NCBI GenBank assembly: GCA_036501145.1
Contig: DASYAV010000012.1
Location: 62,001-126,000, forward strand
Direction of reading: 5' to 3'
Length of the DNA: 64,000 bases
From: PALSA-505 sp036501145
GTDB lineage: Bacteria > Actinomycetota > Actinomycetes > Streptosporangiales > Streptosporangiaceae
Under the pieces are notes generated by a model. The model was not told where the DNA came from. It did not search any database and was given only the letters and a program-made list of their open reading frames with translations. Made by a program: the position numbers and the translations under genes. Below are positions 19,452 to 27,944 of this stretch, piece by piece; the first letter of the stretch is position 1, and every line of letters begins with the position of its first letter.

Positions 19452-19611
19452 CGGCTCGCTCCTGTGGTCCGCATAAGTACGCCGGTCATGGGCACATCGT
19501 GCCCGGTCCGGACGGGCTAGCGCTAGGCCGGCCGCACCGCCGGGAACGTACAAGTCTTGGCCTGGCCGCGGCGGCATGCGAATGTGGAGAAAAGGTGCGA
19601 GCGGAGGACCC

Positions 19612-21093
19612 ATGGGCCGCGACATCGAGGCGATCACGTTCAGCGGCGAGGACAGGCGCAAGTACCGGGACAAGGTATGGCGTTCCCTGGACGTCTTCGC
19701 CCGGATGCTCCGCGAGCAGCTGTTCGAGGACAACCCGTCCCAGGTGGGCCAGGAGATCGAGCTGAACCTGGTGGACTCCCGCGGCGCGCCGACCATGCGC
19801 AGCACCGACGTGCTCGCGGTGCTCGCCGATCCCGCCTGGGGCACCGAGGTCGCCCAGTTCAACCTGGAGATCAACGTGCCGCCGCGCCAGCTGACCGGGG
19901 ACGCGCTGGCCGACCTGGAGCAGGTGATCAGGGACGACCTCAACGCCGGTGACGCCAAGGCCCGCGGCACCGGCACCCGGCTGGTCATGGTCGGCATCCT
20001 GCCCACGCTGGCCAAGACGGACGTGCACCCGGACGCGATGTCGGCCAACGAGCGCTACAAGGTGCTGAACGAGCAGATCTTCGCCGCCCGCGGCGAGGAC
20101 ATGCGGATCGCCATCGACGGCCCGGAGAAGCTGCTCACCCACACCGACAGCATCACCCCCGAGGCCGCCTGCACCAGCCTGCAGCTGCACCTGCAGGTAT
20201 CCCCCGACGCGTTCGCCAGCTACTGGAACGCGGCCCAGACGGTGGCCGGGGTGCAGGTCGCGCTGGGCGCCAACTCGCCCTACCTGTTCGGCCGGGAACT
20301 GTGGGCCGAGACCCGGATCACCCTGTTCGAGCAGGCCACCGACACCCGCCCGGACGAGCTGAAGGCGCAGGGTGTGCGGCCCCGGGTGTGGTTCGGCGAC
20401 CGCTGGATCACCTCGGTGTTCGACCTGTTCGAGGAGAACCTGCGGTACTTCCCCGCGCTGCTGCCGATCTGCGAGGAGGAGGACCCGCTGGCCGTGCTGG
20501 ACGGCGGCGGCTGCCCGGAACTGGCCGAGATGAGCCTGCACAACGGCACGATCTACCGGTGGAACCGGCCGATCTACGCGGTGGTGGACGGCCGGCCGCA
20601 CCTGCGGGTGGAGAACCGGGTGCTGCCGGCCGGCCCGTCGGTGGTGGACGTGATGGCCAACACGGCCTTCTACTACGGCCTGGTCCGCTCGCTCGCCGAC
20701 GCGCAGCGGCCGATCTGGAGCCAGATGTCGTTCGCCACCGCCGCGGAGAACCTGCACGCCGGCGCCCGGCACGGGCTGGACGCGCACCTGTACTGGCCGG
20801 GCCTGGGCGAGGCACCGGCCGCCGAGCTGATCCTGCGCCGCCTGCTGCCGCTGGCACACGAGGGCCTGGCCCGCTGGGGCGTCAGCTCCGCGGACGCCGG
20901 CCGGCTGCTGGACATCGTCGAGCAGCGCTGCCTCACCGGCCGGGGCGGCGCCGCCTGGCAGACCGCCACGGTCGCCGCGCTCACCGAGCACAGCGGCATG
21001 GACCGTGCCGAGGCCCTCCGGGTGATGACCCAGCGTTACATCGAGCACATGCACACCAACGAGCCCGTGCACACCTGGCTCGTCGAGCGGTAG
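19612..21093 (+). CDS. Glutamate-cysteine ligase-like (GCS2 family) enzyme
   Basis: A 493-residue member of the GCS2/YbdK-like gamma-glutamyl ligase superfamily. GQEIELNLVD carries the first metal-binding Glu pair, QFNLEINVPPR the second, and SLQLHLQVSP and ALGANSPYLFGR the substrate pocket; RVENRVLPAGPSVVDVMAN is the conserved arginine loop. It would activate the gamma-carboxylate of Glu (or another acid) with ATP and join it to an amine such as Cys. A GGAGG box lies just before the ATG at 19612. Mycothiol, not glutathione, is the usual actinomycete thiol, so the product is an open question. The divergent ATP-grasp gene is the likely partner. Confidence 0.83.
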   Translation: MGRDIEAITFSGEDRRKYRDKVWRSLDVFARMLREQLFEDNPSQVGQEIELNLVDSRGAPTMRSTDVLAVLADPAWGTEVAQFNLEINVPPRQLTGDALADLEQVIRDDLNAGDAKARGTGTRLVMVGILPTLAKTDVHPDAMSANERYKVLNEQIFAARGEDMRIAIDGPEKLLTHTDSITPEAACTSLQLHLQVSPDAFASYWNAAQTVAGVQVALGANSPYLFGRELWAETRITLFEQATDTRPDELKAQGVRPRVWFGDRWITSVFDLFEENLRYFPALLPICEEEDPLAVLDGGGCPELAEMSLHNGTIYRWNRPIYAVVDGRPHLRVENRVLPAGPSVVDVMANTAFYYGLVRSLADAQRPIWSQMSFATAAENLHAGARHGLDAHLYWPGLGEAPAAELILRRLLPLAHEGLARWGVSSADAGRLLDIVEQRCLTGRGGAAWQTATVAALTEHSGMDRAEALRVMTQRYIEHMHTNEPVHTWLVER

Positions 21094-21102
21094 CCGCGGG
21101 GG

Positions 21103-21546
21103 CTACTGGTAACCGAGCAGGCAGTCCTGGACCGCGTCCCCGCTGGGGTCGCCGGGGCCGGCCGCGAGGCTCTCCTGGTACAGGTCGGCCTTGAACGTGA
21201 TCATCTCCAGGCAGCTGCCGAGCGCGGCGATCTGGGCGGTCACCCGCTCCTGGTGCTGGCGCAGGATGTCCAGCCGCTCCTTCTCGTTGCCGGGCCCTTC
21301 CCTGACCAGCTCGGCGTAGCGGCGGATCGCGGCCAGCGGCATGCCGGAGGAGCGGAGCTTGACGCACATGTCCAGCCACGCCAGGTCCCGCTCGCGGTAG
21401 GCGCGGCGGCCGTCTGCGGTCCGGTCGACCGGGCTGGCGAGCAGCCCCTCACGCTCGTAGAAACGCAGCGCATGCACGCTCAGCCCGGTGCGCCGGGCGA
21501 CCTCCCCGATGCTCAGGCCTTGCCCGGAGAGTACTGATTCGGTCAT
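21103..21546 (-). CDS. MerR-family transcriptional regulator
   Basis: 147 residues. The winged helix-turn-helix SIGEVARRTGLSVHALRFYEREGLL is followed by DGRRAYRERDLAWLDMCVKLRSSGMPLAAIRRYAELV and a C-terminal dimerisation helix with RLDILRQHQERVTAQIAAL. This subgroup usually controls oxidoreductases of the aldo/keto or nitroreductase type; here it is divergent from exactly such a pair. A 19-base-spacer promoter with a perfect palindrome lies in the gap. The C-terminal tail keeps one Cys (CLEMI) and a second near the end (DCLLGY), possible sensing residues. The ATG at 21546 is preferred over one two codons upstream. Confidence 0.92.
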   Translation of the reverse strand: MTESVLSGQGLSIGEVARRTGLSVHALRFYEREGLLASPVDRTADGRRAYRERDLAWLDMCVKLRSSGMPLAAIRRYAELVREGPGNEKERLDILRQHQERVTAQIAALGSCLEMITFKADLYQESLAAGPGDPSGDAVQDCLLGYQ

Positions 21547-21564
21547 GCCCACGAGGATATGAGC

Positions 21565-21595
21565 TTGCCCTAGAGCCCGCTCTAGGGCCTAGCGT
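21565..21595 (+). promoter_or_regulatory. MerR-type promoter with 19-base spacer
   Basis: The -35 element TTGCCC (21565-21570) and -10 element TAGCGT (21590-21595) are 19 bases apart, the over-long spacing typical of MerR-activated promoters. Between them sits the perfect palindrome CCCTAGAG-CCCG-CTCTAGGG (21568-21587). Transcription would start near 21602, so the ATG at 21604 should be on an almost leaderless mRNA. Confidence 0.85.
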
Positions 21596-21603
21596 CCGGT
21601 GCC

Positions 21604-23055
21604 ATGACGATGAACACGACGGCGGGGGAGACCGCGACGCAGACGCTGCACCGGCTGACGTCCTATATACCGGGCCGGGACTGGACCGAGCCGGCCGACG
21701 ACCCCCGGGTGCTGCAGGATCTCGAGGTCAACGACATGGCCCGGCTGCCGTGGTTCATCAAGCGGTACCCGCAGCGGCTGCCCAGGCTTGCGCTGCCGCG
21801 CGAGCTGCCGGGCACGGCGGCCCCGGCGATAGCCGTGCTGGCCGGCACGGCCCGGGTTACCCCGGCGGCGCTGGACCCGCCGCAGCTTTCCCGGCTGCTG
21901 TACCTGTCGGCCGGCGTGGTGCGCACCATGGAACGGCCTAACGGGGTGCACCCGTTCCGCGCCGCCGGATCGGCGGGCGGGCGTTTCCCGCTCGAGGTGT
22001 ACGTCGCGGTGCCGGACGGGCAGCCGCTGCCGCCCGGGGTGCACTGGTATGACCCGGTGGAGCACGCGCTGGTGCGGGTCGGCCCCGCGCCACGCGGCAG
22101 CGCCCCGGCGGTGGTCGTCACCGGCGTGCCGTGGCGCACCGGCTGGCGCTACCGCGAACGCGGCTGGCGGCACGTGTATTGGGACGCCGGCACGATGCTG
22201 GCCCAGTTGCTGGCGCTGGCCGACTCGGCCGGCCTGGCTGCCGCCCTGTACCCCCGCTTCCCCGACGTGCCGGTGGCCGCGCTGATCGGGGCCGACCGGG
22301 TGCACGAGTTCCCGGTGGCGGTGGTGGGCCTCGGGGAGGGCGCCCCCGCGCTGGATGCGGCCGGCCCGGCGGCCGCGGCGCCGATCGACGCGGCGCCCGT
22401 CGAGTTTCCCCTCGTCACCGCCGCACAGCGGGCGGGGGAACTTAGCCGGCTCGGCCCGCCGTGGGACCGGGGCGGCCCCGTGGACGTGCCGATGACCGTG
22501 CCCGCGACGGTGGAAGCCGTCGTGGCGGCCCGCGGGTCGCAGCGGCGGATGGACGCCACCCGCGGCCTGCCGCAGGAGCTGCTGCGCACCTGCCTGGGCG
22601 TCGCGGTCCGCGGCTCCGGCGTGCCGCACTGGGTCGTGGTGCACGACGTCGCGGGCCTTGCGGCCGGCGTCTACCGCTGGCCCGATCTGGCGGCTCCCGT
22701 GCAGCCGGGCGCGCTACGCGGCGAGCTGCACCGGGTGTGCCTGAAACAGGCGCTCGCCCGGGACGCCGCGTTCGTCACCATCGCCGCCGCCGACGTCGGC
22801 CGGCTGGACGACCGGGAGTACCGCGAGGCGCAGCTCGCCGCCGGCCTGGCGGAAGGCCGGCTGCACCTGGCCGCCTACGCGCTCGGGGCGAGCGCTTCCG
22901 GGATGACCTTCATCGACACCGAGGTGCCGCCGCTGCTGGGCGAGCCGCTCGACGCGCTGCTGTTCACCTGCGTCGGCGTGCCGGCCTACAAGTCCGCGGC
23001 CGCCGGGCCGCCGGGCGCGCCGAGCCGGGTGCGCCCGCCCGCGCCGCGCTCGTAG
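21604..23055 (+). CDS. SagB-type (nitroreductase-fold) dehydrogenase, tandem domains
   Basis: A 483-residue protein with two nitroreductase-like halves. The N-terminal half has QLSRLLYLSAGVVRTME, FRAAGSAGGRFPLEVYVAV and the strand WRHVYWDAGTMLAQLLALADSAGL; the C-terminal half has RGSQRRMDATRG near the FMN site, then LAAGLAEGRLHLAAYALGASASGMTFIDTEVP. SagB-type enzymes are FMN-dependent and often oxidise azolines in modified peptides, but stand-alone copies without a cyclodehydratase are common, and no RiPP precursor is seen here. It sits directly behind the MerR promoter with almost no leader and is followed, after 26 bases, by an aldo/keto reductase. A redox-stress or electrophile-detoxifying pair is likely. 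Confidence 0.85.
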   Translation: MTMNTTAGETATQTLHRLTSYIPGRDWTEPADDPRVLQDLEVNDMARLPWFIKRYPQRLPRLALPRELPGTAAPAIAVLAGTARVTPAALDPPQLSRLLYLSAGVVRTMERPNGVHPFRAAGSAGGRFPLEVYVAVPDGQPLPPGVHWYDPVEHALVRVGPAPRGSAPAVVVTGVPWRTGWRYRERGWRHVYWDAGTMLAQLLALADSAGLAAALYPRFPDVPVAALIGADRVHEFPVAVVGLGEGAPALDAAGPAAAAPIDAAPVEFPLVTAAQRAGELSRLGPPWDRGGPVDVPMTVPATVEAVVAARGSQRRMDATRGLPQELLRTCLGVAVRGSGVPHWVVVHDVAGLAAGVYRWPDLAAPVQPGALRGELHRVCLKQALARDAAFVTIAAADVGRLDDREYREAQLAAGLAEGRLHLAAYALGASASGMTFIDTEVPPLLGEPLDALLFTCVGVPAYKSAAAGPPGAPSRVRPPAPRS

Positions 23056-23081
23056 AACTCCTTCACCGAAGAGGAACCCAC

Positions 23082-24077
23082 GTGAAATACCGCACGATCG
23101 GCACCGACCCGAAGACCCGGCGCGAGGTGAGCGTGCTCGCCCTGGGCGCGTGGCACTTCGGCACGGCGACGGACGAGGCGACCTCGTTCGTGATCCTGGA
23201 CCGGTACACCGAGGCCGGCGGCACGTTCATCGACACCGCCAACGCCTACGACGCGTCTTGGGCCGGCACCCAGGGCGGGGAGAGCGAGGAGCTGCTCGGC
23301 CGCTGGCGGCGCAGCCGCGGCATCGGCGGCGAGATCGTGATCGCGACCAAGCTCGGCGCCCGGCCACTGGCCCCGGGCACCAGCTTCACCGACAACGCCG
23401 AAGGGCTGTCGGCCGCGGTGATCCGCGAGTCTTCGCAGCGCAGCCGGGACCGGCTCGGCACCGATCGGCTGGACCTGCTGTACGCGCACATCGAGGATCC
23501 GGCGGTGCCCCCGGCCGAGACCGTGCAGGCGTTCGCCGCGCTGGTGGCCGAGGGCACGGTGGGCCTGCTGGGGGCGAGCAACCACTGGGCGTGGCGGGTG
23601 GAACGGGCCCGCAACCTGGCCGCCGCGGCCGGGCTGCCCGGTTATGAGGTGCTGCAATACCAGCACAGCTACCTGCGGCCGCGCACCGACCGGCCGGGTG
23701 CCCGCTCCCCGGACGGCATGTCCGGCCTGCTGGGCGGCGACCTGCTCAGTTATCTGCGGGACGAACCCCAGCTCACCATGGTCGTCTACGCCTCGCTGCT
23801 GCGCGGCGGCTATGTCCGGCCGGACAAGCTCGCGGCGCCCGAGTTCGCCGAGTACCGGCACCCCGGCACACAAGCCCGGCTGGCGGTGCTGCGCGAGGTG
23901 GCCAGCGAGGCCGGCGCGACGGTCAACCAGGTGGTGCTGGCCTGGCTGACCGGCGGGGAGCTGCCGATGATCCCGGTGATCGGCGCCTCCTCGGTGGCGC
24001 AGCTGGACGAGAGCCTGGCCGCCGCCGACCTGGAACTGACCAGCGGGCAGCGGGCCAGGCTGGACGAGGCCGGGTGA
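23082..24077 (+). CDS. Aldo/keto reductase
   Basis: A 331-residue TIM-barrel NADPH-dependent oxidoreductase. The motifs VSVLALGAWHFG, GGTFIDTANAYD (catalytic Asp and Tyr), IATKLGARP (Lys), LDLLYAHIED (His) and VIGASSVAQLDESLAA (NADP-binding end) are all present. The GTG start follows an AGAGGA box. It is the second gene of the MerR-controlled operon and probably reduces carbonyl compounds; the substrate is not predictable. Confidence 0.92.
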   Translation: MKYRTIGTDPKTRREVSVLALGAWHFGTATDEATSFVILDRYTEAGGTFIDTANAYDASWAGTQGGESEELLGRWRRSRGIGGEIVIATKLGARPLAPGTSFTDNAEGLSAAVIRESSQRSRDRLGTDRLDLLYAHIEDPAVPPAETVQAFAALVAEGTVGLLGASNHWAWRVERARNLAAAAGLPGYEVLQYQHSYLRPRTDRPGARSPDGMSGLLGGDLLSYLRDEPQLTMVVYASLLRGGYVRPDKLAAPEFAEYRHPGTQARLAVLREVASEAGATVNQVVLAWLTGGELPMIPVIGASSVAQLDESLAAADLELTSGQRARLDEAG

Positions 24078-24162
24078 GGGATGGCGGCGGCCGCCAGGTT
24101 ACTCCCCGGCCACGTGCGCGGGCGGCGCGACGTGCACGCCGGTCACCGTCAAGGATGAAATT

Positions 24163-24377
24163 TCAGTTGATGTCGAACTCGTTGCCCTCGGGATCGAGCA
24201 TGGCCACGGCGTAGTGGTCCAGCCCTTCCTCCTGCAGCGGGCGCACGATCGTGGCGCCGAGCGCGGCCAGCCGGGCCGCCTCGGCGTCTACCCGCTGGCG
24301 GCGCACCGCTATCGGCTCGACGCGGCCGCCGCGGGGCAGGCCAGGCGTCGCCTGCGGCGCCGGTTCCGGCAGGTCAC
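24163..24377 (-). pseudogene. C-terminal fragment of a VOC (glyoxalase-like) gene
   Basis: Translated on the minus strand this gives GGRVEPIAVRRQRVDAEA, LAALGATIVRPLQ, then LDHYAVAMLDPEGNEFDIN and a stop: the second beta-alpha-beta unit of a vicinal-oxygen-chelate protein with its metal-binding Glu (DPEGNEF). The first half is absent and no start codon precedes it. The matching N-terminal half appears on the same strand at 27670-27834, so the two may be parts of one gene separated by about 3.3 kb of foreign DNA. Confidence 0.7.
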
Positions 24378-24863
24378 CGGGAGCCGACTTTCGGTTTCAG
24401 ACTCCATTTGCGGTGTACGCCGTAACGTTCGGACCAGACATTGTCCCCGTTGAGCCGCAGCGTCCAACCGTAGACGGTCTCCCCGAGTTCGCCGACGCCG
24501 AGTGGCCGAGCACCCGGACCATCAGGCGAGCGGCACCGTCCCCGTACACGGTCTCGCTGGTGAATGCTGCGGAGACCGCCGGGCAGGTGAAGATCATCAG
24601 ACGCCCGTAGCCGTCCCATTCGGTGTACACGTAGTCGACGCCCTGGGCTGCCCACGAGGTGAAGCGGCGTGTGTCGAAGCTGCCCGCGAGCGCGTTCTTG
24701 AACTCAACGCCGAAGTCGTTTGCCTGTGCAATGGGTGCCCCAGACCCTCTCGTTCGACCGCGTAGTACGGACCTAGTGCGGAGAGCGTGGCACTCACTGG
24801 ATCCGCTTCAGTGCGGTGCTTCCAGTTCCGTACCGATGCGCCGTCGGCGATATCTTCGCTCAC
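24376..24863 (-). pseudogene. Frameshifted hypothetical gene
   Basis: Three successive minus-strand frames read as one protein. Frame one starts at GTG 24863 (SEDIADGASVRNWKHR then ATLSALGPYYAVEREG). A shift near 24740 leads to ANDFGVEFKNALAGSFDTRR and YVYTEWDGYGRLMIFTCPA, and a second shift near 24500 leads to LGETVYGWTLRLNGDNVW ending KPKVGSR. Each piece has protein-like composition only in its own frame. I do not recognise the family. The gene ends at the short direct repeat that may mark the edge of an insertion. Confidence 0.5.
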
Positions 24864-25048
24864 CCGCCCATTCTCACCGAACCGCGCGCATGTGCCGCCG
24901 GGCCGGTAGCCCGCGCTGCTGAGCAATCACTGAGAGCCGGGCCGGTTCAGGGCCGGCGGAGGATGGTGTGGGCGAGGCGGCACTGCGGGCAGGCCCCCGA
25001 CGGCTGGCAGTGGTGGACGGGCGGAGGGCACACACGCGACCACACAGG

Positions 25049-25076
25049 CCCACACCGGGCGTACGGCCGGTGTGGG
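25049..25076 (-). terminator. Hairpin after the zinc-ribbon gene
   Basis: CCCACACCGG (25049-25058) and CCGGTGTGGG (25067-25076) form a perfect 10-base stem with an 8-base loop, 37 bases beyond the minus-strand stop at 25113. There is no U tract, as usual in high-GC actinomycetes. The surrounding 24864-25112 shows no other coding signal. Confidence 0.55.
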
Positions 25077-25112
25077 GCCGACTGGACTGTGCGAGGCCGG
25101 TGAACCCCCGGG

Positions 25113-25475
25113 CTAGCTGCTGGCCCGTCTGCCAGGAGCGCCGGAGGCCAGGAAGAGTTCTTTCTGGGCCGTTAGGCGTTCCTGGACACCTGGCGGCAGC
25201 GGCATCCCTTCCTTGATGTGCCCGTCACCGCCGCAGCTGGTGCAGGTCCAGCCTGGGGGCAGGGATGGGTTGGTGTACTCGTCGCCGCCACGGCCATTGC
25301 ACCAGGGGCACTGTCCGGTTACGGCGGCGTGTGCGCCGCCATCCGCAGTGATCTCCCCGACCGGTCCGCATTTCTTGCAGGTTTGCTGCCGGGTCTCGGC
25401 GTCATAGTTGATGACGTGCGGTGAACCCGACGCCGGGTGGAGTTCCCGGTAGGTGTATTTCAGGGCCACCACCAC
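25113..25475 (-). CDS. Small zinc-ribbon (DnaJ-like CxxC) protein
   Basis: 120 residues containing three Cys pairs: CKKCGPVGE, CPWCNGRGG and CTSCGGDGH. The latter two follow the CxxCxGxG pattern of the DnaJ cysteine-rich domain, so at least one structural zinc is likely. There is no J domain and no enzyme motif. The start is GTG 25475 with an AGGT box. It lies in the degraded accessory patch next to an XRE-TPR regulator, and such small zinc-ribbon proteins are common on integrated elements of actinomycetes. Function unknown. Confidence 0.6.
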   Translation of the reverse strand: MVVALKYTYRELHPASGSPHVINYDAETRQQTCKKCGPVGEITADGGAHAAVTGQCPWCNGRGGDEYTNPSLPPGWTCTSCGGDGHIKEGMPLPPGVQERLTAQKELFLASGAPGRRASS

Positions 25476-25478
25476 AAG

Positions 25479-25637
25479 CTACCTGCCGGACATGCTGTTG
25501 CGCCGGCCATCTCCGAAGTCCTTGAACGTCTCCTGATGCCACGGTTCCCGCCCGACGTCGCCGGCCAGGCGGGCCAGGCCGTGCCCGCGCAGCAGCGTGA
25601 CCAGATCCCGGACGACATCACCGGGCCGGTAAGGCAT
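25479..25637 (-). pseudogene. Possible fragment of a small actinomycete protein
   Basis: The frame MPYRPGDVVRDLVTLLRGHG starting at 25637 resembles the N-terminus of a small, widespread actinomycete protein often found beside XRE-TPR regulators, but after about 28 residues the similarity is lost and the frame ends at residue 52. It is divergent from the XRE gene, which supports the idea of a decayed neighbour. Low certainty. Confidence 0.3.
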
Positions 25638-25820
25638 GGCGGGCCGCGCGGCCGGGGTATGTGCGCCGGGCCGGCCGCGCGGCCAGTCTGGAGGCCGGGT
25701 CACCGCCCTTCACCGAGGGCTACGGCACGCCGGATCTGGTCCCGCAGATCCAGCGGGTCTTCACCCTGGACATCGGCGCGGTGGCTGCGAGGGCGGGCGC
25801 AGTACAGGCCCGATGTGGAA

Positions 25821-27125
25821 ATGGTGCACGCGATGGACTTCGCCGCGATGATGAAAGCGCTCATGGACGAGCGCGGCCTCGGCGTACGCGCCCTGGCCCG
25901 TAAGGTCCCCTGCGACCCGGCCCACATTTCCCGGCTGGCCAGCGGGAAACAACGGCCGTCCCGCAACGTCGCGCAGCGGCTCGACGCGGTGCTCGGCGCG
26001 AGCGGCCGGCTGCTCGCCTGTGCTGCCGCCGCCGCGACCAGCGCACCCGCCCGGGTGCCTGCCGACGATTGGGATGACGTGAAACGCCGAATCTTCCTTG
26101 GACTGGCCGGAAGCACCGCCCTGGCCGCGGGCCTCGGCGCCCCGCCGCAGATCACCTGGCTGACCTCCGGCCGGCGCGTCGGCCCCGGGGAGGCCGCCCG
26201 GCTCGCCGAACGCACGGCCAGGCTGCGGCACCTGGACGACTATCTCGGCGGTGCCGACACTTACCTGCTGTACGCCGCAGAGTTTCAGGCCACGGTCACC
26301 CTGCTGCGCAATACCTCCTGCACACAGCAGGTCCGCACCGCCCTGCAAGCCGTGACCGCCGAGCAAGCACAGCAGGCCGGCTGGGCGGCGTTCGACGCCG
26401 GCTGGCTGCCAGACGGCCGGCGGCTCCTGGAATCCTCCCGGACGGCGGCCCTGGACGCCGGGAACACCGCGCTTGCCGCCAACGCCCTGTGCCACCTGGC
26501 CTACCTGGAAACCGGCACCGGACGCAGCGGCGCGGCGACAGCCGCCGCAGCCTGCGGCACGGCCGGGCGGCACGCGCCTCCGGCCGTCCGCGCGCTGCTG
26601 TACGGTCGGCTCGCCTGGGCGCACGCCTGCGCCGGGCAGGCAGCAGAGACCGGCCGCGCCCTGGAAACGGCCAGCCGCGCACTCACCCGTCCCTCCCGGC
26701 ACCCTGACCCCGGCTGGGCCTCCTGGTACAGCCACACCGAGGCACAGATCATGGCCGGCCGGTGCTGGACCGTGCTGCACCGCCCCGCCCAGGCGGTGCC
26801 ACTGCTAGCCGGTGCGCTCGCCGGCTACGACGCGACACACGCCAGGGAGAAAGCCCTCTACCTGTCCTGGCTCGCCGAAGCGCACCTGTACGCCGGGGAA
26901 CCGGGACAGGCCGCAGCCGTCACCAGCCACGCGCTTGCCCTTGCCGCAGGCGTCGCATCCGCCCGCCCCAGACAGCGGCTCGCAGCCGTCCTCACGATGC
27001 TCCGGCCATACCAGGCCGAGCCCGCTGTGGGCGAAGTCCTTGACCAGGCCGCCGCACTGCCTATGCCTGCGCCGCTACCGTCTGGCCCACCCACTCCAGG
27101 TACGGCGCCGACCCCGCCACGATAG
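25821..27125 (+). CDS. XRE-family regulator with TPR-like domain
   Basis: About 434 residues. Residues 1-65 are a Cro/XRE helix-turn-helix (MKALMDERGLGVRALARKV, PAHISRLASGKQRPSRNVAQRLDAVLGASGRL). After a linker with a single hydrophobic stretch (IFLGLAGSTALAAGLG) the rest is alpha-helical with TPR-like repeats rich in Ala, Leu, Trp and Tyr. This layout is typical of actinomycete regulators that respond to small peptides or cell-cycle signals and are often tied to integrated elements. ATG 25821 and ATG 25833 are both possible; neither has a strong box. The 3' end overlaps the convergent cutA gene by 65 bases. Confidence 0.82.
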   Translation: MVHAMDFAAMMKALMDERGLGVRALARKVPCDPAHISRLASGKQRPSRNVAQRLDAVLGASGRLLACAAAAATSAPARVPADDWDDVKRRIFLGLAGSTALAAGLGAPPQITWLTSGRRVGPGEAARLAERTARLRHLDDYLGGADTYLLYAAEFQATVTLLRNTSCTQQVRTALQAVTAEQAQQAGWAAFDAGWLPDGRRLLESSRTAALDAGNTALAANALCHLAYLETGTGRSGAATAAAACGTAGRHAPPAVRALLYGRLAWAHACAGQAAETGRALETASRALTRPSRHPDPGWASWYSHTEAQIMAGRCWTVLHRPAQAVPLLAGALAGYDATHAREKALYLSWLAEAHLYAGEPGQAAAVTSHALALAAGVASARPRQRLAAVLTMLRPYQAEPAVGEVLDQAAALPMPAPLPSGPPTPGTAPTPPR

Positions 27126-27387
27126 GCACCGCCGTGATCTCGGGGTTGCCCCACTCGTGACTGGCCTTCAGGTGCGCCTCCAGCGCCGGGTACTGGCCGG
27201 CGGTGGTCTTCAGCCACACCTGCCACTCCTCACCCTCGCCGTACTGGCCCGCATGCCAGAACACCGACACCACCGGGCCGAGCACCTGCCCGGACGCGGC
27301 CAGCTTCGCCCGGACCGCAGACCGCGCCAGGCCCATAGCCGCGTCCCGGTTCTCCGCCGTCGTTGACACCTGCACGTAATCAGCCAT
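27061..27387 (-). CDS. cutA: CutA-family divalent cation tolerance protein
   Basis: 108 residues with the ferredoxin-like CutA1 fold: YVQVSTTAENRDAAMGLARSAVRAKLAASGQV, then SVFWHAGQYGEGEEWQVWLKTTAGQYPALEAHLKASHEWGNPEITAVPI. The usual C-x-N-I segment that follows the first helix is replaced by LGPVVSVFW, so it is a divergent member. Family trimers bind divalent metals, but their physiological role is unsettled. Start ATG 27387 fits the family N-terminus. It shares its last 65 bases with the convergent XRE gene. Confidence 0.8.
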   Translation of the reverse strand: MADYVQVSTTAENRDAAMGLARSAVRAKLAASGQVLGPVVSVFWHAGQYGEGEEWQVWLKTTAGQYPALEAHLKASHEWGNPEITAVPIVAGSAPYLEWVGQTVAAQA

Positions 27388-27669
27388 GCGCCGAAGCCTA
27401 GAACCCGGTGGCCCGCCAGTAAGAAACACCCGCGCCCGGTGACCGCCGGATCGCGGCGTTACCCTGAGTGTCGCGTGCACCAGCGCAGCGCCCCGCCGGT
27501 ACGCGTGCCGGCGGGGCGTTCACGTGCAGGCAGGCCCCGTCTTTGCCCGCTTCGTTCGCTGCCCAGGGCTAGGTTCTGCGGGTTCCGTGGTTTCTGTGGC
27601 ATCAGATGAGGACCCGCTATTTCACAGGATGGCAAGTCACGCCATCCCGTGTGTCCGCAGGTCAGGACC
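27388..27669. other. Non-coding stretch between cutA and the VOC remnant
   Basis: It holds the cutA promoter region, the hairpin at 27489-27518, and a second small inverted repeat GGATGGC/GCCATCC (27627-27633 and 27641-27647). AGGACCC-CTAT occurs twice (near 27609 and 27664). No gene is supported in any frame. Confidence 0.5.
27489..27518. terminator. Strong GC-rich hairpin
   Basis: CGCCCCGCCGG (27489-27499) and CCGGCGGGGCG (27508-27518) form a perfect 11-base stem around TACGCGTG, followed by TT on the plus strand. It would stop transcription entering from either side and isolates cutA from the sequence to its right. Confidence 0.65.
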
Positions 27670-27834
27670 CTATGAAACCTGCTGGGTAGGGCACGCCCAG
27701 CCGGTTGCTGGTCCGCACCGCTTCCCCTCGGGCACAATCTGGAACCGGATCCGCGGGCCCTGCCCGTCCGCCCAGAGCCTGGCCAGCCGGCTGGCGTGGG
27801 TGCAGTCGATCACGAGCTGGTACCTGACCGCCAT
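27670..27834 (-). pseudogene. N-terminal fragment of a VOC (glyoxalase-like) gene
   Basis: ATG 27834, with a GGGAG box 7 bases upstream, opens MAVRYQLVIDCTHASRLARL, the standard first strand and helix of a VOC protein. After WAD about 50 residues of the usual domain are missing and the frame resumes at GQGPRIRFQIVPEGK before degenerating into unrelated codons and a stop at residue 54. It ends exactly where the C-terminal fragment at 24163-24377 would have to begin. Confidence 0.65.
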
Positions 27835-27944
27835 CTGGCTCTCCCTTCGCGTGGGCGAGCGCCCGGTCCGGCCCGGCCAGGTCGCCAGCATGCCAGCCAG
27901 CGGTGACAATCCAGGCGGCCGGACCGGGCGGCCCGGATGCGGGC

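Noticed and set aside
21604..24077. RiPP biosynthetic cluster around the SagB-type protein
   Set aside because: No YcaO, precursor peptide, radical SAM maturase or lanthipeptide gene lies nearby; MerR plus aldo/keto reductase fits redox stress better.
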